Part shown: piece after piece, positions 8,329 to 18,184 of the stretch
Numbering within the stretch: the stretch's first letter is position 1
Layout of the letters: each line of letters opens with the position of its first letter
Source: JALCLA01 sp965653565
GTDB lineage: Bacteria > Pseudomonadota > Gammaproteobacteria > Xanthomonadales > Xanthomonadaceae
Length of the DNA: 64,000 bases
Reading direction: 5' to 3'
Assembly (NCBI GenBank): GCA_965653565.1
Contig: CBFHAI010000007.1
Span: 58,954-122,953 of the forward strand
Notes under the pieces: model-generated
Databases searched by the model: none
Seen by the model: the letters and a program-made list of their open reading frames with translations, nothing else
What the model was told of the DNA's origin: nothing
Translations under genes and position numbers: made by a program

Positions 8329-9114
8329 CTAGGGCGCGCCGAACCGCTCTTCGAGAAACTCCTCCATCATCTCGCGCGCGCGTTTCGCCGAGCGCTCGTG
8401 ATACACGCAACCCGGCGGGCGGTTCGCATCGGGCTCCGCGAAGCAATGCACGGCGCCGGAGAAATTGACGAACTGCCAATCCGCACCGGCCGCATTCATC
8501 TCTTTTTCGAAGCCCTGGATCTGCTCGGCCGGAACGCTCTGATCGTTCGCACCATTGAGCACCAGCAAGCTCGCCTTGACCGAACCGGGCGTCGCCGGGA
8601 TCGGCGAATCGAGTCCGCCGTGGAAGGTGATGACGCCGTCGAGGTCGGCGCCGCTGCGCGCCAGTTCCAGCGCGGTGGAACCGCCGAAGCAGTAGCCGAC
8701 GGCGGCGACGCGCGCGGCATCGAGCGGTGCGCCGGACGCATTGGCGGTCAGCACGTCGAGCGCCTTCGCCGCGCGCGCGCGCAAACGTGCCGGATCGGAA
8801 TAGGCCGCTTTCGCCGCCGCGCCGGCCTCCTGCGGATTCTTCGGCCGCACGTCCTTGCCGAACACATCGGCGACCAGCACCACGTATTGATCGCGCGCGA
8901 TTTCCTTGGCGCGTTCGAGCGCCGCCTCGCTGACGCCCATCCAGTTCGGGATCAGCAATACGCCGGGCTTTTTAGCCGTGGCGCCGGCATCGTCATAGAC
9001 GACGAAGCCGCTGAACCGGGTGCCGTCGAGTTCCCATTCGACGGGTTTGCTCTGCATCGCGGCGAACACCGCGGGGCTGCAAAAAGCGAGGACGGCCAAA
9101 GCGAGTGCGCGCAT
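8329..9114 (-). CDS. Exported dienelactone hydrolase family protein
   Basis: A 261-residue alpha/beta hydrolase with a signal peptide (MRALALAVLAFCSPAVFA). The dienelactone hydrolase triad is visible: Cys142 in GYCFGG, Asp191 in GANDQSVP and His223 in AVHCFAEP. Cytosolic relatives open dienelactones in aromatic degradation, but exported members with this sequence are not tied to a known substrate. The start at 9114 is chosen because the signal peptide begins there and GGAG lies 9-12 nt upstream. It follows murD2 by 94 nt on the same strand, with no obvious link in function. Confidence 0.85.
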   Translation of the reverse strand: MRALALAVLAFCSPAVFAAMQSKPVEWELDGTRFSGFVVYDDAGATAKKPGVLLIPNWMGVSEAALERAKEIARDQYVVLVADVFGKDVRPKNPQEAGAAAKAAYSDPARLRARAAKALDVLTANASGAPLDAARVAAVGYCFGGSTALELARSGADLDGVITFHGGLDSPIPATPGSVKASLLVLNGANDQSVPAEQIQGFEKEMNAAGADWQFVNFSGAVHCFAEPDANRPPGCVYHERSAKRAREMMEEFLEERFGAP

Positions 9115-9208
9115 GTCGAAGTCTCCGTCTTGGGGTCGGGCAAGGCTACGCCCGGCAGGCGTGGCGCAAGTGTGCGCAAGCTGCGCATCGGTTATCAACC
9201 GGCCGGCG

Positions 9209-10645
9209 TCAGCTCACGCCGAGCCCGGCAATGGCGCTGATCGCATTGGGATCGAAACCCGCCAGCTGCGCAAAATGTTTGCCGCGTTCGACGTAATCCC
9301 GATAGCGCGGAAAACTCGGCGCGCCGGGCGACAGCAGCACCACGCCATCGGCGCCGATCGCCTGTTCGGCCAGGCGGATCGCGTCGCTCAGTTCCGCCGC
9401 TTCCGCCAGCAGGAAGCGTCCGCCGCGTGCCGCCGGCCGCAGGCCCTCGGCGATGCGCGCGCCGTTTTGTCCCATCGCGATCACGGCGATCGGCGGTTCG
9501 CGATTCATGCGCTCGACGAACACCGACCAATCCAGGCCGCGATCGTAACCACCCACCAGGATCGCGACGCGCCGGTTCGCGTAGCAATCGAGCGCGGCCA
9601 GGCTCGCGTGCGGCGTGGTGCTGATCGAATCGTTGATGTATTCGCGCCCGTCCTTCACGCCCAGGCTCTGCAAACGATGCGGCAGCGGCCGGAAGCTCGC
9701 CGCATCCGGCGCCAGCGGCACCGCTTCGAGTCCGAGCGCTTCGATCGCCGCGAGCGCCGCGCAAAGATTGCCGCGATTGTGCGCACCGGGCAGCGGCAAC
9801 GTGGCGCAATCCATGATCGCATCGTCGGCGCGATACAGAACGCTGCCGCGCGTATGCCAGCCTTCGCGGCTGTTGAACCAGTGCAGCTTCGCGCTCGCCG
9901 GCACTTCGCCAAACGCCGCACTGTGCTCGCTCGCCACCGCCTGCAGCGCGGGGCTGCGACCGAACGCGGCGAGCCGCGCGTCGGCCGCGTTGAGCACGAT
10001 GTTCTTCGGGTTCGAACGCGTGATCAGCGCGAGTTTGTCGGCGAGATAGCGCTCCTCGCCGGCATGCCAGTCCAGGTGCTCGGGAAACAGATTCAACACC
10101 ACCGCCACTTCCGGCGATACCGCATCGCGCGTCTGATAGCTCGACAATTCGATCGCCCAGGCATCCGGCGCAGGATCGACATCGAGCAGTTCCAGCAGCG
10201 GCATGCCGATGTTGCCGGCCAGCGCGACGCGCGCGCCCGAGGCGCGCAGCAGATGCGCGATCAGCGCCGTCGTCGTGCTTTTGCCCTTGGTGCCGGTGAC
10301 GCAGATCGTGCTGGCGTCGGGATTTTCCGCGAACCACAAGCCGGTGCCCGAAACGAACCGCACGCCGCGGGCGATGGCGTCGGCCGCCGGATAAAGATAC
10401 GGGCTGATGCCCGGCGATTTGATGATGACCTGGAAACGCACCAGCAGATCGGGCGTCGCTTCCTCGGTGAAAACGTACAGCGCCGGATCCTCGAGCTGCA
10501 TCGCCTCGACGGCCTCCGACTCCGAACACAGCAGCGCCAGCGGCGTGCGCGGCAAACGCCAGCGCAGCGCGGCGAGCGCGGCGCGGCCTTCGCGGCCGTA
10601 ACCCCAGATCGCGACCCGCTTGTTCTCAAGCTCGGAGAGTTGCAC
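9209..10645 (-). CDS. murD2: UDP-MurNAc-L-Ala--L-Glu ligase MurD2
   Basis: Mur ligase of 478 residues: an N-terminal Rossmann-like domain (VAIWGYGREG), an ATP-binding loop GTKGKSTTT (118-126) and a C-terminal ligase domain. The GTKGKS loop and the neighbouring murL gene identify it as the MurD2 type known from Xanthomonas, which adds L-glutamate, not D-glutamate, to UDP-MurNAc-L-alanine; MurL then epimerises the product. Its start overlaps the end of murL by 20 nt, pointing to translational coupling. The assignment as MurD2 over ordinary MurD rests on the gene pair; from sequence alone an ordinary MurD cannot be fully excluded. Confidence 0.9.
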   Translation of the reverse strand: MQLSELENKRVAIWGYGREGRAALAALRWRLPRTPLALLCSESEAVEAMQLEDPALYVFTEEATPDLLVRFQVIIKSPGISPYLYPAADAIARGVRFVSGTGLWFAENPDASTICVTGTKGKSTTTALIAHLLRASGARVALAGNIGMPLLELLDVDPAPDAWAIELSSYQTRDAVSPEVAVVLNLFPEHLDWHAGEERYLADKLALITRSNPKNIVLNAADARLAAFGRSPALQAVASEHSAAFGEVPASAKLHWFNSREGWHTRGSVLYRADDAIMDCATLPLPGAHNRGNLCAALAAIEALGLEAVPLAPDAASFRPLPHRLQSLGVKDGREYINDSISTTPHASLAALDCYANRRVAILVGGYDRGLDWSVFVERMNREPPIAVIAMGQNGARIAEGLRPAARGGRFLLAEAAELSDAIRLAEQAIGADGVVLLSPGAPSFPRYRDYVERGKHFAQLAGFDPNAISAIAGLGVS

Positions 10646-12098
10646 CGATGCGCTCCCAGAGGGCGGCGGGAATGCCGTGTTCGTTCGAGGGTATCAGCAG
10701 CGGAGCGAGCGCCAGATCGGTGGCGTCGAGCTGGGGTTCGATTTCGGCGGCGTAGCGCGCGACCAGCGCGTCTTCGCGCCAGGCCGGGCTGCGACTGAGC
10801 ACGTGAAATGCCGCGCGCGATTCGCGGCCTTCGCCGACGCATTCGAACGGCTTGTGATCGCGATATTCGATCAAGGCATCGAAGCCCGGCGCGAGCGTAG
10901 CGTCATCGAGCAGATTGCGCCCGAAGATCGCCATCAGGCGTGGTTTGGGCATGAAGGGCGCCAGCGCCAGGAAAACGAAATGGCACTTCGGGCACACGCC
11001 GCACCAGCGCGCGGCCGGCCGCTCGCCGAGCAGATGGAAATTGCGGTTGCAGCTGGAGAAATGCGCATCGTAACGATCGAGTTTGGCGAACTGCCGCGCC
11101 ACCGCCAGTTCCGACAACGGCCGCAGCAGCGAGTAGTAGCGCAGATGCGGCGCCACGCAGGCATGCAGATGCACGGCGAAACCGCGCTCGAAATCCCAGC
11201 CTTTCGACCACTGGTGATTCACTTCGCCGGTGCCCGGAATGATGCTGCCGTAGCTGGCCGAGCGTTCGTTCGAGAACACCACGTGGTCGTGCTCGGTGAG
11301 CAAGGCGGCGAGCGCGAGGATCGCCGAATTCACCGCCGTCACCGGAATATGGCCGTTGAGCGCGCCCTGCCGATTGAGCTCGAACAGTTCCGGCGCCAGT
11401 TGCCGGCCGATGTTCATCGTCGGCAATCCGGTGCGTTCGGCGCAGGCGCGGATCAGTTGCGAACCGCCGATCCACGCCACCGTCTGCTCGACGCCGGCGG
11501 CGCGCAGCAACTCGATCGAGACCAGCGAATCCTTGCCGCCGCCGATCGCGACCAGCGCGCGCGGCTCGTTCGCCGCCGCTACGACCCCGGCGATCGGCTG
11601 CTCGCCGTCGGGCGCGTCGACCAGCGCCGTCGCCGGCAACGGATACGCCATCGGCGGCAGCATCGCCGCGCCGAGATAAGCCGCATCGGGTTCGCGCACA
11701 TGCGTGTCTTGCGAGCGGATGTCGGCGAACGGAAACTTGATCGTGCCGCGCAGCGACAAGCCGTTGCGATAGGCGAATTCGGCCAATCCGTGCTCGTAGA
11801 GATCGATCAGGAACGCGGCCGTCGCTTCGCCGATCGTGTAGGACTCGATGCGGATCTCCGGCGGCACCGCCGCCTTGTAATAGCTCACGCCCGCGATCAG
11901 GTGCAGCACGCGCAGCATCTGTTCGACGGCTTGCGCGCGCTCGGCTTCGAGCGCGAACGGCGCGCCGGGAAAGGTCAGCGTTTCGACCATTTCGGGGCCA
12001 TCGTCGAAGGCGTAAACCAGGCGCGCCTCGCCGCTTTGCGCATCGAACTGCGCGCGGACGAAGCGGAAAGCGCGGATGCCGCTGCGGTCGAAGCTCAT
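10626..12098 (-). CDS. murL: UDP-MurNAc-L-Ala-L-Glu epimerase MurL
   Basis: A 490-residue cytoplasmic enzyme that inverts the terminal L-glutamate of UDP-MurNAc-L-Ala-L-Glu to D-glutamate in an ATP-dependent reaction, replacing glutamate racemase in peptidoglycan synthesis (known from Xanthomonas oryzae). The PP-loop-like motif GGGKDS (186-191) fits adenylation of the carboxylate, and cysteines 366, 369 and 372 (WCGVCPKC) form a cluster that may bind metal. ATG at 12098 is preferred to a GTG at 12113 because AGGAAAAC precedes it. The gene lies 58 nt after lysAC and overlaps murD2, so lysAC, murL and murD2 probably form one cell-wall operon. Confidence 0.92.
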   Translation of the reverse strand: MSFDRSGIRAFRFVRAQFDAQSGEARLVYAFDDGPEMVETLTFPGAPFALEAERAQAVEQMLRVLHLIAGVSYYKAAVPPEIRIESYTIGEATAAFLIDLYEHGLAEFAYRNGLSLRGTIKFPFADIRSQDTHVREPDAAYLGAAMLPPMAYPLPATALVDAPDGEQPIAGVVAAANEPRALVAIGGGKDSLVSIELLRAAGVEQTVAWIGGSQLIRACAERTGLPTMNIGRQLAPELFELNRQGALNGHIPVTAVNSAILALAALLTEHDHVVFSNERSASYGSIIPGTGEVNHQWSKGWDFERGFAVHLHACVAPHLRYYSLLRPLSELAVARQFAKLDRYDAHFSSCNRNFHLLGERPAARWCGVCPKCHFVFLALAPFMPKPRLMAIFGRNLLDDATLAPGFDALIEYRDHKPFECVGEGRESRAAFHVLSRSPAWREDALVARYAAEIEPQLDATDLALAPLLIPSNEHGIPAALWERIGATLRA

Positions 12099-12156
12099 CG
12101 GTTTTCCTTGCACGGTGCGCTCACGCGAATCCTCGGCATTGTGATTGACGCGAAAC

Positions 12157-14757
12157 TCATTCGATCACCCATTCGCGCGGACGGCCGCGCAGGTTGTAGT
12201 CGGAGGCCATCACCGCGCCGTAAGCGCCGGCGGTGGCGATCAGCAGGACGTCGCCGTCGCGCGTCGCGGGCAGGCGGCGGCGGCGCGCGAGCACGTCGCC
12301 GGTTTCGCAGATCGGCCCGACGATCTCGTAGAGCGTATCCGCAACGTCGCCATCGCGGCTGAGGTTCACCGCTTCGTGCCAGGCGTTGTACAGCGCCGGA
12401 CGCAACAGCACATTCATGCCGCCGTCGACGCCGATGCGCCGGATGCCGGCTTTCTGCACCACTTGCGTCACCCTCAGCAGCAGCACGCCGGCCTCGGCGA
12501 CGAGGTAGCGGCCCGGTTCCATCCACAGCGAATATTGGGGATAGACCGCCTTGGCTTCGGCCAGCAAGCGTCCCAGCGCGGCGATATCGAAGGCCGCTGC
12601 GTCGGGTTCCGGCGGCACGCCGATGCCGCCGCCGAGATTGAGCGCGGTGATCGTGCCGATGCCGTCGGCCACGCTCGCCAACTGCAGCAACACATCGCGC
12701 CAGTGGCCGGCGTCGGTAATGCCGCTGCCCAGGTGCGCGTGCAGTCCGAACACGCGCACGTCGAGCGCGCGCGCTTCGCGCAGGAACTCGTCGAGCTGCG
12801 TCAGCGGCAGGCCGAACTTGGCACCGCTGCCGCCGGTGCGCACTTTTTCGTGATGGCCGCGGCCGAAGCCGGGATCGAGTCGCAGCCAGACCGTGCGTCC
12901 GCGCAGCAACTCCGGCCACTGGCGCAGCGGCGCGACGCTGTCGAGCGTGAGCCACACATCGCGCGCGATCGCCTGTTCGTATTCGCGCCGCGGCGCGAAG
13001 CTCGGCGTGAACAGCACGCGGGTCGGATCGAGCGCAGGCAAGGTCGCGAACAGATGTTCGAGTTCGCCGGCCGACACGCATTCGAAACCGAAACCTTCGC
13101 CTTCGAGCGCGCGCAAGATGGCCGGATGCGGATTCGCCTTGAGCGCGTAGAAGCGGCGATCGAGCGCGCCGAGATCGCCGATCGCACGCGCGCGTTCGCG
13201 CACCGTCTGCAGCTCGTAGACATAGACGGGCGTGCCTTGCGCCGCCTGTTGCAGCAGCAGATCGCGTCGCGCCTGCCACCATGGCGTCGCCAGTGCGCGG
13301 CGCGCGCCGTTGAGCGACGCCCAGCTCGGACCGAAGGCCGCATGCTCGTGCACCGGCATCGCACCGGCGTGGATCAGCAATTCGTGCAGCCGCGGCAGCA
13401 TGCCTTCGGCGACGGCTTCGTCGACGACGAAAGTCAGGTTCAGATCGTTCGAGCTTTGCGAAATCAGATGCACGCGTTCGCGGCCGAATTCGGCGAGCAC
13501 ATCCGACAAGCGATGCAGCAGCGAACGCATGCCGCGGCCGACCAGCGTCACCGCCGCGCACGGCGCGATCACTTTCACGCGGCAGACTTCCGCCAGGTCC
13601 GCGCACAGCGCTTCGAGCACATTGGAGTTGACCAGGTTGTCGCTCGGATCGAGCGACACCGTGACATTGGCCTCCGACGAACCGATCAGGTCGACCGACA
13701 GTCCGTGCCGCTTGAAGCGCTCGAACACATCGGCGAGGAAGCCGACCTGCTGCCACATGCCGATCGATTCCATCGACACCAGCACGATGCCGCGGCGCGA
13801 GCTGATCGCCTTCACGCCGGGCGCCGAATCGGCCGGCGCGGCGTCGATCACGGTGCCGGCGAGATCGGGATTTTCGGTGTCGCGGATCCACAGCGGCACG
13901 CGCGCGTCGCGGCAGGGCTGGATGCAGCGCGGATGCAGCACTTTGGCGCCGGTGGTGGCGATTTCCTGCGCTTCTTCGTAGTCCAGCCGCGACAGCAGCC
14001 GCGCCTGCGGTACCTGGCGCGGATTGGCGCTGAACATGCCAGGCACGTCGGTCCAGATTTCCACGCGCGCGGCGCCGAGCAGCGCGCCGAAATAAGCAGC
14101 GGAGGTATCGGAACCGCCGCGACCGAGAATCGCGGTGCGGCCGTCGGCATCGCAGGCGATGAAGCCTTGCGTGATCAGCAGTTCGCCCTGCGTCGCGAAA
14201 GCGGTGCGCCACGCCGGATCGGCCCGCGTATCGCAAGATACCGACAAACGCCGCGACCACGCGTTCTGGTTCGGCAACGCCAGCGCGCGCAGATGCCGGC
14301 GCGCGTCGCTCCAGCGCAGATCGTGGCCCTGGCTGCGCAGATACGCCGCGCCCAGACGGCTCGACAGCAACTCGCCGAGCGACAACACGTCGGCCTGCCA
14401 ATCGAGCGCCGCCGCTGCGCGCCGCGCATCGTCGGCCAGGGCCCGCAACGACTGCAGCAGGTCGCCGATCGCCTCGTCGGCATCGACACCGAGGTCGCGC
14501 GCGAAATCGCGATGTTTATGGTCGAGCGCCATTGCCGCGTCGCGGCATGCCGACAGATCCGCATGGCTATCGATCAAGGCCTGCAGCGCGTTGGTGACGC
14601 CCGATACCGCCGACACCACGAGCAGCACGCGAAAGCCTTCGTCGCGGCGGCGCGCCGCCAGTCGCCCGATCGTGTCCCAGCGGCTGCGTTTGGAGACGCT
14701 GGTGCCGCCGAACTTGAGCACGATCCAGGGCTGAGGGTCGGAGGCGGCGGCGGGCAT
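12157..14757 (-). CDS. lysAC: Bifunctional aspartate kinase / diaminopimelate decarboxylase
   Basis: An 866-residue fusion of the first and last enzymes of lysine synthesis. The N-terminal half is aspartate kinase (KFGGTSV at 15-21, then regulatory ACT repeats including QSSNDLNLTFVV). The C-terminal half is a PLP-dependent decarboxylase with the Schiff-base lysine near residue 540 (YALKANPHP), a Gly-rich phosphate site (GGGIGV), EPGRYL and the CETGD motif. This fusion is characteristic of Lysobacterales. ATG at 14757 has AGGA just upstream and gives the length expected for the fusion; an in-frame ATG at 14943 would add an unlikely Arg-rich tail. Flux to diaminopimelate for the wall and to lysine both pass through it. 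Confidence 0.95.
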   Translation of the reverse strand: MPAAASDPQPWIVLKFGGTSVSKRSRWDTIGRLAARRRDEGFRVLLVVSAVSGVTNALQALIDSHADLSACRDAAMALDHKHRDFARDLGVDADEAIGDLLQSLRALADDARRAAAALDWQADVLSLGELLSSRLGAAYLRSQGHDLRWSDARRHLRALALPNQNAWSRRLSVSCDTRADPAWRTAFATQGELLITQGFIACDADGRTAILGRGGSDTSAAYFGALLGAARVEIWTDVPGMFSANPRQVPQARLLSRLDYEEAQEIATTGAKVLHPRCIQPCRDARVPLWIRDTENPDLAGTVIDAAPADSAPGVKAISSRRGIVLVSMESIGMWQQVGFLADVFERFKRHGLSVDLIGSSEANVTVSLDPSDNLVNSNVLEALCADLAEVCRVKVIAPCAAVTLVGRGMRSLLHRLSDVLAEFGRERVHLISQSSNDLNLTFVVDEAVAEGMLPRLHELLIHAGAMPVHEHAAFGPSWASLNGARRALATPWWQARRDLLLQQAAQGTPVYVYELQTVRERARAIGDLGALDRRFYALKANPHPAILRALEGEGFGFECVSAGELEHLFATLPALDPTRVLFTPSFAPRREYEQAIARDVWLTLDSVAPLRQWPELLRGRTVWLRLDPGFGRGHHEKVRTGGSGAKFGLPLTQLDEFLREARALDVRVFGLHAHLGSGITDAGHWRDVLLQLASVADGIGTITALNLGGGIGVPPEPDAAAFDIAALGRLLAEAKAVYPQYSLWMEPGRYLVAEAGVLLLRVTQVVQKAGIRRIGVDGGMNVLLRPALYNAWHEAVNLSRDGDVADTLYEIVGPICETGDVLARRRRLPATRDGDVLLIATAGAYGAVMASDYNLRGRPREWVIE

Positions 14758-14972
14758 GGCAATCCTGGTGGACGACGGCGCGCCGGCCGTGGCGGCGGGC
14801 GCGGGGTCGTGGCGGTCGATTATCCGGGATGTTCGTGCGGCGTTGCAGCACCGATGCCGGTTTCGCCACGCCGTGCCGGCGAATTGCCACCATGCGCACG
14901 AATCGGGCGCGCGCGGGTTGCCGTCGGCGGCGAAAACCAGCAACGTGGCGGCCTTCGAATCGGGCCGCCGCC

Positions 14973-15845
14973 ATGCAGATCGTCGCGTTCAAGCAAGTCG
15001 ATGTCTTCACCACGCACGCGATGGGCGGCAACCCGGTCGCCGTCGTGCTCGACAGCGAAGGCCTCGACGGCACGCAGATGCAGGCGATGGCGCGCTGGAC
15101 CAATCTTTCCGAAACCGCCTTCCTGCTGCCGCCGTCCACGCCCGCGGCCGATTACCGGGTACGGATTTTTTCGCCGATGCAGGAACTGCCGTTCGCCGGC
15201 CATCCGAGCGTCGGCAGCGCGCACGCGGCGATCGAAGCGCGGATGGTGCGACCGCGCGACGGCGCGCTGGTGCAGGAATGCGCTGCCGGATTGCTGCCGG
15301 TGCGCGTCGACGAGACCGCGGCAGGCCAGCGCATTTCGGTACGCGCGCCGCAGGCCCGCGCGCTGCCGACGCCGGTCGGCACGCAGCAGTTGCTCGACGC
15401 AGCGCTCGCCGGCCTCACCCGCGGCACGCTCGCGCCGCGGCTGTACGACAACGGTCCGCGCTGGTGGCTGGTGGAAGTGGCGAGCGAAGACGATGTGCGC
15501 ATGCATCAGCCGGATCTGGGCGCGATCGCCGCGTTCACGACGGCCACCGGCGCGATCGGCATCAGCGTGTTCGCCGATGCGCAGTGCGAAAGTTATCAGC
15601 GCGTGGTGCGCGCCTATTGCCCGGCCGACGGCATTCCCGAAGACCCCGTCACCGGCAGCGCCAACGCTGCGATCGGCGCGCTGTTGCTGGCCGAAGGCCG
15701 GCAGCGCGCCGGCGACACCTATCTCGCCAGCCAGGGCCGCGAAGTGGGCCGCGACGGCTTCGTCGAAGTGCGGTTGCGCGACGATGGCGTGTGGATCGGC
15801 GGTTCGTCGGTGACGGTGATCGACGGGATGATCCGGTTCGATTAG
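14973..15845 (+). CDS. PhzF family isomerase-like protein
   Basis: A 290-residue protein of the PhzF/diaminopimelate-epimerase fold. It keeps the general acid/base glutamate in TNLSETAFL (Glu47), the substrate-pocket segment FAGHPSVGSAHA and the second-domain motif EDPVTGSANAAIGALL. PhzF itself isomerises a phenazine precursor, but no other phenazine genes are present, so a housekeeping or unknown isomerase role is more likely. The ATG at 14973 matches the conserved N-terminus (VDVFTTHAMGGNP); the longer frame from 14829 adds an Arg-rich stretch with no family match. Transcribed divergently from lysAC. Confidence 0.88.
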   Translation: MQIVAFKQVDVFTTHAMGGNPVAVVLDSEGLDGTQMQAMARWTNLSETAFLLPPSTPAADYRVRIFSPMQELPFAGHPSVGSAHAAIEARMVRPRDGALVQECAAGLLPVRVDETAAGQRISVRAPQARALPTPVGTQQLLDAALAGLTRGTLAPRLYDNGPRWWLVEVASEDDVRMHQPDLGAIAAFTTATGAIGISVFADAQCESYQRVVRAYCPADGIPEDPVTGSANAAIGALLLAEGRQRAGDTYLASQGREVGRDGFVEVRLRDDGVWIGGSSVTVIDGMIRFD

Positions 15846-15883
15846 CGGATTGCGCGGGGAAATTCTGCGGCCGAGCCCGCCCT

Positions 15884-17536
15884 CTACTTCTCCGCCACGT
15901 AAACCGGCGCCCCATCCACATACGTCGCCAGCACCTTCGTTTCCAGCACTTTCGCAGGCGGTGGTGCCAGTACATCTTGCGAAAGCATCACGAAATCGGC
16001 CCGTTTGCCGACTTCGATCGAACCGACGTCGGTTTCCGCGAATCCCGCATACGCCGCGTCGAGCGTGAACCCGCGCAGCGCTTCGGCCGCGCTCAGACGC
16101 TGATCGGGCAGCCAGCCGCCCGGCGGTTTGCCGTCGCGATCCTGCCGCGCGATGCCGGCGAACAATCCGAGCATCGGATCGACTTCTTCGACCGGGAAAT
16201 CCGAGCCCAGCGCCAGCCGCGCGCCGGCCTTCAGAAACCGTTGCCACGCGTACGCGCCACGCAAGCGCTCGGGACCGACGCGCGCCTCGGCCCAGGGCAT
16301 GTCCGAGGTCGCATGGGTCGGCTGCATCGATCCGATCACGCCGAGCGACGCGAAACGCGGAATATCGTCGAGCGCGACCACCTGCGCATGTTCGACGCGC
16401 CAGCGATGATCGGATTTCGCATCGCCGCCGAGCACCTTTTCGTAGGTGTCGAGCACCAGCCGATTGCCGCGGTCGCCGATCGCATGGCTGGCCGCCTGCA
16501 GCCCGCATTCCTTGACGCGGCGCAGCGTGTCTTCGAACACCGCCGGATCGGTGAGCAGCAGGCCGCGATTGCCCGGCTCGTCGCTGTAATCGGCCAGCAG
16601 CGCGGCACCGCGGCTGCCGAGCGCGCCATCGATGTACAACTTCACCGCGCGCATTTCGAGGCGTCCGCCCGCATGCCGATAGCGGCCCATTGCGCACAGC
16701 GCGGCGAAGGCTTCCTTGTCGCCGTCGGCCATCGCGTAGACGCGCAGCGGCAGGCGGCCGGCGTCGGCGAGGCGTCGGTAGAGCATCAGTTCGCGCAGCG
16801 TGACCCCGGCATCGTGCACACCGGTCAAGCCATGGCGCACCGCGGTTTCGAAAGCCCGCTCGAAGGCGCGGATCTGCAATTCGTCGCTGGCCGGCGGAAT
16901 CACCGATTCGATCAGCTTCATCGCCTCGTCGATGAACACGCCGGTGGCCTTGCCGTCGGCACGCAGGATGCGGCCGCCATCGGGCTGCCACTGCCCGCTC
17001 AACGGCCGGTCGGCGGCGGCCAGCGCCGCCGAATTGCCCCACGCGGCGTGGCCGTCGATGCGTTCGAGCCACACCGGCCGATCGGGAAAGGCGCGATCGA
17101 GATCGGCCGCCGTCGGGAATTGTTTGTCGGGCCAATCGTTCTGGTCCCAGCCGCGGCCCTGCAGCCAGGCGTCGTCCGGCAGCGATTGCTCGAAGGCGCG
17201 CAATCGCTCGATCACTTCCTCTTTCGAAGCCGCGCCGCGCAGATCGGCGCGCATCAGCGACAGGCCCAGGCCCATCAGATGGCCGTGCGCGTCGATCAGG
17301 CCGGGCACCACGGTGCGGCCGGCAGCGTCGATCACCTCGGCATCGGCCGGTATCGACAACGGTTTTTCCGCGCTGCCGATGGCCTCGATGCGGCCGTGTT
17401 CGTCCCAGCGCATCGACGTGGCCAGCGGCTGTTTCGCATCCATCGTGTGGATGCGGGCGTTGACCAGCACGCGCGGTGCCGCCACGCAGGCAAGGCTCGA
17501 CACGCAGGCGAAAAACAGCACGACTAGACGCAACAT
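15884..17536 (-). CDS. Exported metal-dependent amidohydrolase (YtcJ type)
   Basis: A 550-residue amidohydrolase of the YtcJ/NfdA-like group with a signal peptide (residues 1-20). The metal-binding HxH pair is in IDAHGHLMG (His84, His86); further metal-site elements are HAIGDRGN, RVEHAQ and the aspartate in LALGSDFPVE. It ends with the beta-sandwich segment GSIEVGKRADFVML. Substrates of exported members are mostly unknown amides or cyclic imides. A strong AGGAG ribosome site supports the start at 17536. It is divergent from the molybdenum hydroxylase genes across a 183-bp gap. Confidence 0.9.
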   Translation of the reverse strand: MLRLVVLFFACVSSLACVAAPRVLVNARIHTMDAKQPLATSMRWDEHGRIEAIGSAEKPLSIPADAEVIDAAGRTVVPGLIDAHGHLMGLGLSLMRADLRGAASKEEVIERLRAFEQSLPDDAWLQGRGWDQNDWPDKQFPTAADLDRAFPDRPVWLERIDGHAAWGNSAALAAADRPLSGQWQPDGGRILRADGKATGVFIDEAMKLIESVIPPASDELQIRAFERAFETAVRHGLTGVHDAGVTLRELMLYRRLADAGRLPLRVYAMADGDKEAFAALCAMGRYRHAGGRLEMRAVKLYIDGALGSRGAALLADYSDEPGNRGLLLTDPAVFEDTLRRVKECGLQAASHAIGDRGNRLVLDTYEKVLGGDAKSDHRWRVEHAQVVALDDIPRFASLGVIGSMQPTHATSDMPWAEARVGPERLRGAYAWQRFLKAGARLALGSDFPVEEVDPMLGLFAGIARQDRDGKPPGGWLPDQRLSAAEALRGFTLDAAYAGFAETDVGSIEVGKRADFVMLSQDVLAPPPAKVLETKVLATYVDGAPVYVAEK

Positions 17537-17719
17537 GGAAAGCTCCTGCCGGATCGAGCCCGGACTATGCCGAGGCCGGCGTCAACACACAATCTTGCGC
17601 TCGAATCGCGATCGTCCGACGCTTCGCCGTGTCGCGTCCTCGTCCTGCCGATTGGCCCATGGCGGGCCGTGGCCGCGGGACTAGCATCGCCGCATCCCAG
17701 CCCGCCGCAGGAGCCAGCC

Positions 17720-18184
17720 ATGACCGTGCGTTTCGTTCTCAACGGCCGCGAGGCGAGTTTCGACGGCGATCCGCAAATGCCGTTGCTGTGGTATCTGCGC
17801 GACCACGCCCGCCTCACCGGCACCAAGTACGGCTGCGGCCTGGGCCTGTGCGGCGCCTGCACGGTGCACGTCGACGGCGCGGCGCTGCGCAGTTGCAGTG
17901 CGACGGTCCAGAGCGTGGCCGGCAAGCGCGTCGTCACCATCGAAGCGCTGGCCGGCGACACGCTGCACGCCGTGCAGCAGGCCTGGATCGATGAGGACGT
18001 GGCGCAGTGCGGCTACTGCCAGGCCGGCCAGATCATGGCGGCGGTCGACCTGCTGCAACGCTCGCCGGCGCCGGCCGACGACGAGATCGCCGCGCTCACC
18101 AATCTATGCCGCTGCGGCACCTATCCCCGCATTCGCCGCGCGATCCGCCGTGCTGCGGAGAAACTGCAGGGAGCGCAGTCGTGA
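17720..18184 (+). CDS. 2Fe-2S subunit of a molybdenum hydroxylase (IorA type)
   Basis: A 154-residue small subunit of the isoquinoline 1-oxidoreductase/aldehyde dehydrogenase class. The plant-type cluster is bound by Cys39, 44, 47 and 59 (YGCGLGLCGACTV and RSCSA) and the second cluster by Cys97, 100, 130 and 132 (QCGYCQAGQ and NLCRCGTYPR). It passes electrons from the molybdenum site in the next gene's product to an acceptor, often a cytochrome. AGGAG precedes the ATG. The stop overlaps the start of the large-subunit gene (GTGA), so the two are coupled. Confidence 0.92.
   Translation: MTVRFVLNGREASFDGDPQMPLLWYLRDHARLTGTKYGCGLGLCGACTVHVDGAALRSCSATVQSVAGKRVVTIEALAGDTLHAVQQAWIDEDVAQCGYCQAGQIMAAVDLLQRSPAPADDEIAALTNLCRCGTYPRIRRAIRRAAEKLQGAQS

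Noticed and set aside
12145..15813. A 1222-codon plus-strand frame opposite lysAC
   Set aside because: It covers the well-supported lysAC and phzF-like genes in other frames and has no recognisable domain.
14973..15845. Phenazine biosynthesis cluster
   Set aside because: The PhzF-like gene stands alone; none of phzA-E or phzG is present.
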